This document shows, piece after piece, positions 6,297 through 10,329 of a DNA stretch of 10,329 nucleotides. This DNA comes from Nitrospinota bacterium. GTDB taxonomy: Bacteria > Nitrospinota > Nitrospinia > UBA9942. Position numbers and translations under genes: made by a program. Under the pieces are notes generated by a model. It worked only from the letters and a program-made list of their open reading frames with translations, searched no databases and was not told where the DNA came from. Position 1 is the first letter of the stretch, and the number at the start of each line of letters is the position of its first letter. The DNA is taken from positions 1 through 10,329 of the forward strand of contig JACQEW010000383.1 in NCBI GenBank assembly GCA_016200365.1, given 5' to 3'.

Positions 6297-7148
6297 ATGA
6301 GAGGAACGTTCATACATCTCTATTTTGGGGATGAGTTCTGCGAAAATAAAATTCCTCCCCTCCCTTCCTTGCGGAAACATTATGCCCTTTGTAATGAGAC
6401 AGGACTCAGGCTTATGTTTGCTACACCTCCTGTCACAGACCATGGACTGGAAAAACTTAAAAAATTATTTAAATATCTTGATGGACTTAAGGAGGAGATA
6501 GAGGTGGTCATTAATGATTTCGGCGTATTGAATTTGATAAAGAAAGGCTATCCATACCTAAGACCTGTTCTTGGAAGACTCATGAATAAGATGATACGGG
6601 ACCCCCGCATAACCCCTGCCTATACTACAAATAATGCGCCTCCCGATGCGCTCCTCTCCCTTCAGCAGTATGGTTCATTGAGATATTACCGGCTTTTGAA
6701 GAAATTTGCCGTAAAGACAGTAGAGGTGGACAACTTTCATCAGGGTATTAATATAGATTTTAAAGGTCTTGGGCTGAAACCGTCTATTCATCTCCCATTC
6801 GGATTTGTAACCACAGGGAGGGTCTGTCTGTTTTCGTCTGCCATGAAGGATAAAAAGGAAAAATTTCTCTATGCTGCCTGCTGCCGCAGGGAGTGCGACG
6901 ATTATTTTGGAGAGTTAAAAGGCAATCATGCGAGACTTATACAGAAGGGGAATACTATCTTCTATTTTCAGGAAGAGGGAATGACAGAAAAGGGCTTAAA
7001 CTGGGCGGCAGAAAATGGGGCATTGATGATTTGTAAGCCGCGGTTATTTTCCGATGTTGCATACACAACAGAGGATGCAGTAACCGCAAGGTCAATATTG
7101 AAAGGGGATTATAATGCAAGAAGCAAAATCATCCATGAGAAAGATTAA
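6297..7148 (+). CDS. U32-family-related protein, UbiV-like
   Basis: A 283-residue cytosolic protein resembling the UbiV branch of the U32 family. The N-terminal half reads as a TIM-barrel piece (RLMFATPPVTDHGLEKLKKL, then EVVINDFGVLNLI, and GRLMNKMIRDPR). The second half has VDNFHQGINI and a cysteine set C177, C195/C196, C200 (Cys, 17-18 residues, CCRREC), close to the pattern that in UbiV binds a 4Fe-4S cluster together with an upstream Cys (C32 is a candidate here). UbiU-UbiV act in oxygen-independent hydroxylation in ubiquinone synthesis; relatives modify RNA. The ribosome site GGAGGG lies upstream and the 3' end overlaps the next U32 gene, as expected for a heterodimer. In this cluster the substrate is more likely a protein than a quinone, which is inference. 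Confidence 0.75.
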   Translation: MRGTFIHLYFGDEFCENKIPPLPSLRKHYALCNETGLRLMFATPPVTDHGLEKLKKLFKYLDGLKEEIEVVINDFGVLNLIKKGYPYLRPVLGRLMNKMIRDPRITPAYTTNNAPPDALLSLQQYGSLRYYRLLKKFAVKTVEVDNFHQGINIDFKGLGLKPSIHLPFGFVTTGRVCLFSSAMKDKKEKFLYAACCRRECDDYFGELKGNHARLIQKGNTIFYFQEEGMTEKGLNWAAENGALMICKPRLFSDVAYTTEDAVTARSILKGDYNARSKIIHEKD

Positions 7149-8148
7149 TATCACTGTTCCGATAAACTCTCTTGACGAGTTGGAACCCCTGGCAGCGAAC
7201 GGAGCGGATGAGTTCTATTGCGGGATCATACCCCGGGAATGGCTTGACTGCTATACCTATGCAGTCCCGATGAATAGAAGACTTAATGAAAGGGCAAGTC
7301 TATCGAGTATAGATGAATTAAACAGGCTGGTCAAAAGGGCGCATATATATTCAATTCCAGTCTTCGTAACATTGAATGCCCCTTACTATACCGATTCTCA
7401 AATTTCCTATCTCATAGAGCTGATCAAAAAATTATATGGAATAGGGGTGGACGGACTGATAATCAGCGATATTGGACTGCTTCTCTCTGTTAAGGAATTG
7501 GATATAGATATTGACATAAATTTAAGCAGCCTTGCATCAATTCACAACCATGAGGCAGCCTCGTTTTACAGGGAATTGGAAGTTAAGAGGATTATCCTTC
7601 CACGGCATATCACCATAGCCGAAATAAGGGCTATCAAAAGAAGGATTGGCGGTATGGAGTATGAGGTTTTTATCTTAAACGATGCCTGTATTTATGAAGA
7701 GGGGTTTTGCAATACAACCCACAAGGCGGGTCCCTTTTGTACCGCCCGGTGGGAATACAATTTTTTTAAGACAGATTACTTGCCATGGACGGATAAAGAG
7801 ACAGACAGGGTCAGTGGAAATCTCGAAGATTTCAGAGAGTGGGGGTGGTATATGAATAACTGCGGTTCAACCTATTCTGAAAAGGGTTTGCCAAACGGCG
7901 CCTGCGGACTCTGCGCCATATACGATTTTTATAAAATTGGTATATCAGCTTTAAAAATAGTGGGAAGGGAGGCAACACTGGATAGGAAACTTAAAAGCCT
8001 AAAGATGGCAAAGATGGTTATCGGGCAGATAAAAAAAGGGGGATCAAAGGGATCGGTCTGCAGGTATGCAGTTGAGATGCGAAACACCCCGGAATTATGC
8101 GATTCAGGCTATATGTGTTATTACCGTGATGCCAGAACAAAAACTTAA
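7114..8148 (+). CDS. U32-family protein (peptidase U32/UbiU-like)
   Basis: A 344-residue protein with clear U32 features: the entry motif ANGADEFYCGI (residues 28-38), INLSSLASIHNHEAA for the barrel strand, and the signature region EVFILNDACIYEEGFC. This matches the family signature E-x-F-x2-xx-x-C-x4-G-x-C, with C192 and C199; the usual G-[SA] is N-D here. Further cysteines C209, C250, C264 and C267 (NGACGLC) and the closing ALKIVGRE motif are also family-like. They probably bind a 4Fe-4S cluster rather than act as a protease. The start at 7114 has AAAGGGG at a good distance; the ATG at 7135 gives the more typical N-terminus. It overlaps the UbiV-like gene by 35 nt (14 nt if started at 7135). 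The C-terminal tail adds three more cysteines (C316, C329, C335). The substrate is unknown. Confidence 0.85.
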   Translation: MQEAKSSMRKINITVPINSLDELEPLAANGADEFYCGIIPREWLDCYTYAVPMNRRLNERASLSSIDELNRLVKRAHIYSIPVFVTLNAPYYTDSQISYLIELIKKLYGIGVDGLIISDIGLLLSVKELDIDIDINLSSLASIHNHEAASFYRELEVKRIILPRHITIAEIRAIKRRIGGMEYEVFILNDACIYEEGFCNTTHKAGPFCTARWEYNFFKTDYLPWTDKETDRVSGNLEDFREWGWYMNNCGSTYSEKGLPNGACGLCAIYDFYKIGISALKIVGREATLDRKLKSLKMAKMVIGQIKKGGSKGSVCRYAVEMRNTPELCDSGYMCYYRDARTKT

Positions 8149-8167
8149 TTTTAGAAAAGAATTTAAT

Positions 8168-8402
8168 AAACTTTTGGTAGCGTAGAAAACAGGAGACCTA
8201 ATCTGATTAGTCAAACCTAACCAGAATAAATCGGAAAAGAAAAAGAAAAAAGTGGATAGGGGGATGGCGGAGATATGGAGATAGAGATAGAAAAGAATTA
8301 CTTAAAACCTATCTCCCTATCTCCATTATCTCCTTATCCCCTTTGCTTACACTCTATAAGCCTTGAAGGAAGGTTTCTTATTTGGAACGCTACCAAACTT
8401 TT
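8168..8402. mobile_element. MITE-like element (219 bp) with 8-bp target duplication
   Basis: The element proper is 8176-8394. It starts GGTAGCGT and ends ACGCTACC, and the similarity of the ends extends more weakly to about 24 bp (about 18 of 24 matching). It is bracketed by a perfect direct repeat AAACTTTT at 8168-8175 and 8395-8402. Inside, 8254-8290 and 8309-8341 form a long imperfect fold-back of GGAGATA-type words. No coding sequence was found in this 309-bp gap. Removing the element and one repeat copy leaves about 82 bp between the U32 gene and the subtilase gene, so it probably landed inside or at the edge of the operon. The ends differ from those of the first MITE, so a different helper is implied. 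Confidence 0.75.
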
Positions 8403-8440
8403 ATCTGCAAAAATATCCGTGTATCTGCGGTTTTTGCATT
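8403..8440. repeat. ATCTGCAAA/ATCTGCGG short direct motif
   Basis: Between the second MITE and the subtilase gene the words ATCTGCAAAAATATCCGTG and TATCTGCGGTTTTTGC form a degenerate tandem pair, with GCAAAAA and TTTTTGC able to pair. It is similar in style to the other short-word repeats of the window. It may be repeat debris or part of the 5' leader of the subtilase transcript. Confidence 0.3.
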
Positions 8441-8457
8441 TTTCAGGATAATTTCAA

Positions 8458-9198
8458 ATGAGAAAACTGATTCTGGATGACATATTATCTTCAAATCTTG
8501 CGGGGAGAGGTGTAAAGGTTGCTTTGATAGACAGCGGGATCAATCCCTATCACCCCCATGTAAATGGCATTGCCGGGGCGGTAAGAATTGGAATAGATAA
8601 AAGTAAGTGTATATATTGCAGCGATACTGATTTGTTTGACAGGATTGGACATGGCACAGCCTGTGCCGGAATAATATGCAAAATCGCCGGAGAGGTTAAG
8701 CTTTACAGTATAAAGGTCTTTGATGAATCGTTATCTACATATACGTCGGTGCTGATTGAGGCAATTAAATGGTCGGTGGAAAATAAGGTATCTATCATAA
8801 ATATGAGCCTCGGCACACATAATAAAAGGTATTTATCCGGACTTAGAGATATATGCAGGAGGGCGCACAATGAAGGCATTATCATTGTTGCCGCCGGCAA
8901 ACAGGGTAAAGAGGCAGGCTACCCTGCTGCCTTTTCAGAGACAATAGCAACAACATCGGATGGCAATTGCAGGGAGGGTGAATTTTTCTATGATGAGACG
9001 GCTTCGATTAAATTTTTAGCATCTGCAAAACCTCGCCCTCTCCCGAATATATTTGATACATTTAATTTTCACGGCGATAGCTTCTCAGCCCCATATTATA
9101 GCGGTTTAATAGCCTTGCTCAAGGAAAAATATCCGTTTTACGGGGCAGATAAAATAAGGACTTTAATTTCAGGAGGTATTCGATATGATGGCGATTGA
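8458..9198 (+). CDS. Subtilisin-like serine protease (S8), cytosolic, QhpE-like context
   Basis: A 246-residue compact S8 catalytic domain without signal peptide or prodomain, so likely intracellular. The triad is visible: D25 in VALIDSGIN, H65 in GHGTACAG and S209 in GDSFSAPY. NMSLGTH (116-122) lines the substrate cleft. The oxyanion position, normally Asn in AAGN, is Lys here (AAGKQG, K149), a notable departure, although the downstream YPAAF is normal. Six cysteines in a cytosolic protease (C51, C54, C69, C75, C134, C172) are also unusual. QhpE, a similar leaderless subtilase, removes the leader from a SPASM-modified subunit; the same job is plausible here for the maturase at 2635. The ribosome site is modest (AGGA). 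The membrane protein gene at 9185 overlaps its end by 14 nt. Confidence 0.9.
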   Translation: MRKLILDDILSSNLAGRGVKVALIDSGINPYHPHVNGIAGAVRIGIDKSKCIYCSDTDLFDRIGHGTACAGIICKIAGEVKLYSIKVFDESLSTYTSVLIEAIKWSVENKVSIINMSLGTHNKRYLSGLRDICRRAHNEGIIIVAAGKQGKEAGYPAAFSETIATTSDGNCREGEFFYDETASIKFLASAKPRPLPNIFDTFNFHGDSFSAPYYSGLIALLKEKYPFYGADKIRTLISGGIRYDGD

Positions 9199-9763
9199 TG
9201 TGCCGGTAGGATTGGCTGCAGGGCAGGTGATAGCAGATGCAGGACGGAATATGCTAAAGGGTGGAGATGCGGAAAGATACAAATCACTCCGCTCCACTGT
9301 TATCCTCTTTGCCTATCTTTTTACGACTCCTATTGTGTTTTATTTTTTTATGGGCTGGCCTGCGTGGGAGACCAATTATGTCTGGGAATGGGTTGACCAT
9401 ATACAAGGGACACCTCTCTTTGCTCTATCCTCATTTGGAGCGGTGATTATGGCACTCCTTCCTGCATGGATTGGTTTTGAATCGGGGAAATATTTAATCC
9501 GTAAGGATAAAGCAGGGTTACTCAGGATATGTTACATAAGCCTCTTTATTCTTATTCTGCTTATAGTCTTTGTAACCAGAAATGCCACTTTTAATATAGC
9601 CCCAACATACAAAGATTATGCGGCAAAAAATTTTTCTTCCTTCATGGGCAATCCGTTTTTTATATACTGGCTCATCCTGACTGTGTATTTCTGGGGAGGG
9701 CTGATTGTTTTTTATTTGTTTATAAGGAGAAAAGACAGAGAACAAAAACTTGAACACGAATAA
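9185..9763 (+). CDS. Four-TM membrane protein of unknown function, paralog 1
   Basis: A 192-residue integral membrane protein. After an N-terminal segment IDVPVGLAAGQVIADAGRNM, probably amphipathic, there are four hydrophobic segments at about residues 38-56, 77-97, 113-130 and 158-180. A conserved-looking GWPAWETNY motif follows the first. The C-terminus is highly charged (RRKDREQKLEHE). The start is supported by AGGAGGT at 9171-9177; the gene overlaps the subtilase gene by 14 nt, so both are co-translated. The next gene encodes a paralog with the same N-terminal pattern and GWPxWE motif. The final HE codons and the stop come from the CACGAATAA repeat. I do not recognise the family; a role as membrane anchor, transporter part or target of the maturation system is possible but unsupported. 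Confidence 0.85.
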   Translation: MMAIDVPVGLAAGQVIADAGRNMLKGGDAERYKSLRSTVILFAYLFTTPIVFYFFMGWPAWETNYVWEWVDHIQGTPLFALSSFGAVIMALLPAWIGFESGKYLIRKDKAGLLRICYISLFILILLIVFVTRNATFNIAPTYKDYAAKNFSSFMGNPFFIYWLILTVYFWGGLIVFYLFIRRKDREQKLEHE

Positions 9764-9890
9764 CACGAATAACGCAAGATGCAAGAGGCAAGAAACAAGA
9801 TGCAAGAAAAAATTTTAATCTTGCTTCTTGCTTCTGACTTCTTGCTTCTAATATATTCGTGCCATTCGTATATTCGTGAAATTCGTGTTT
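9753..9890. repeat. Nested palindromic repeat: CACGAAT arms enclosing GCAAGA arms (copy 2 of the CACGAAT family)
   Basis: The outer left arm has two copies of AACACGAATA at 9753-9771. The outer right arm, about 9852-9890, has the complement in several degenerate copies (ATTCGTGCCATTCGTATATT and TTCGTGAAATTCGTGTT). The inner arms are GCAAGATGCAAGAGGCAAGA with its continuation (about 9774-9807) and TCTTGCTTCTTGCTTCTGAC onward (about 9822-9849). The structure fills the whole gap between the two membrane protein genes, and the left edge encodes the end of the first. Unit spacing is irregular, so it is not a CRISPR array. Confidence 0.75.
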
Positions 9891-9907
9891 TGCGAGAGGA
9901 GGTAATT

Positions 9908-10329
9908 ATGGTACAGATAGATATACCTGCTGCATTTATTGCAAGCCAGTTTTTTCTGGATATTGGAAGAAGGGTTATAAAAAAGGAGACCGAAAATTCT
10001 GCGGATAAATATCCTGCAGTTTATTACAGATTTCTATTCAGGTCTGTATTCTTTGCAGGCTTTGTTATAGCCCCTGCCGGCATATATCTCCTCGTCGGCT
10101 GGCCCGGGTGGGAGCAGATGTATTGGACGGAACGGGTCGAAAAACCTCTCTTTCATCTTTATAATGCAATGCTCTACCCGTTATTTATTATGGCTATCGT
10201 CTTATCTGCCTATATAGGTCATGCGGTCGGTTATAGGTGGCTGATTACAGGCAAAGAAAAATATTTAAGACCTGCTTATATATCTCTCCTTCTCGCAGTT
10301 TCTCTCCTGGTGCTTTTAAACTACCCTGC
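9908..10329 (+). CDS. Membrane protein of unknown function, paralog 2, cut by window end
   Basis: An open frame of 140 codons runs off the right edge. The start at 9908 is supported by GAGGAGGT at 9896-9903. The protein parallels the preceding membrane protein: IDIPAAFIASQFFLDIGRRV against IDVPVGLAAGQVIADAGRNM, the motif VGWPGWEQMYW against MGWPAWETNYVW, then KPLF against TPLF. Hydrophobic segments lie at about residues 45-63, 88-106 and 121-137; a fourth is expected beyond the window. The pair looks like a tandem duplication that has diverged strongly, or two subunits of one membrane complex. The function is not recognised. Confidence 0.8.
   Translation, partial: MVQIDIPAAFIASQFFLDIGRRVIKKETENSADKYPAVYYRFLFRSVFFAGFVIAPAGIYLLVGWPGWEQMYWTERVEKPLFHLYNAMLYPLFIMAIVLSAYIGHAVGYRWLITGKEKYLRPAYISLLLAVSLLVLLNYP

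Noticed and set aside
2635..9198. Quinohemoprotein amine dehydrogenase operon
   Set aside because: A QhpD-like maturase and a QhpE-like subtilase are present, but no haem-binding alpha subunit, beta-propeller subunit, small Cys-rich gamma subunit or flavin monooxygenase is visible in the window.
9753..9890. CRISPR-like array
   Set aside because: The repeated words are 6-9 nt, degenerate, without regular spacers, and arranged as inverted arms; no cas gene is nearby.

Overview
The window is about 10.3 kb of moderately AT-rich bacterial DNA and looks like an accessory region of an anaerobe. The oxygen-sensitive chemistry is dense: the tail of a glycyl radical enzyme, its radical SAM activase, a radical SAM/SPASM protein maturase and two U32-type proteins with cysteine sets of the iron-sulfur kind. 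The phylum cannot be fixed from the sequence. The style (many short palindromic intergenic repeats, a DUF104-type antitoxin, abundant radical SAM proteins) would suit Nitrospirota, Desulfobacterota or a related anaerobic lineage, but that is inference.

Left part (1-2447): a glycyl radical enzyme enters from outside the window and ends at 316. It is followed after 3 nt by an SCP2-like protein. The activase that should serve the enzyme lies at 1548-2447. Between them sit a minus-strand AF2212/DUF104-type antitoxin whose toxin seems reduced to a remnant, and a 217-bp MITE-like element with 24-bp terminal inverted repeats and a perfect 9-bp target duplication.

Central part (2528-8148): a tight plus-strand run, probably one operon. 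It holds a 36-residue hydrophobic peptide overlapping (ATGA) a RRE-like plus radical SAM plus SPASM maturase; a 228-residue protein of unknown family; a 499-residue protein with a cysteine-rich N-terminus, a CARDB/Ig-like middle and an Ada-type zinc-finger-like end; and two overlapping U32-family genes resembling a UbiV/UbiU-like pair.

Right part (8176-10329): a second MITE-like element (219 bp, 8-bp target duplication), then a cytosolic-looking subtilase with an Asn-to-Lys change at the expected oxyanion position. Two paralogous membrane proteins follow, the second cut by the window end.

Reading of the whole: a SPASM maturase, a leaderless subtilase and unknown partner proteins recall the QhpD/QhpE maturation logic of quinohemoprotein amine dehydrogenase. 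No QHNDH subunit is present, and a U32 pair is added. The central cassette is therefore a candidate for an undescribed protein-modification system, with the 499- and 228-residue proteins, the small peptide or the membrane proteins as possible substrates. Nearly every sizeable intergenic gap is filled by palindromic or MITE-like sequence.
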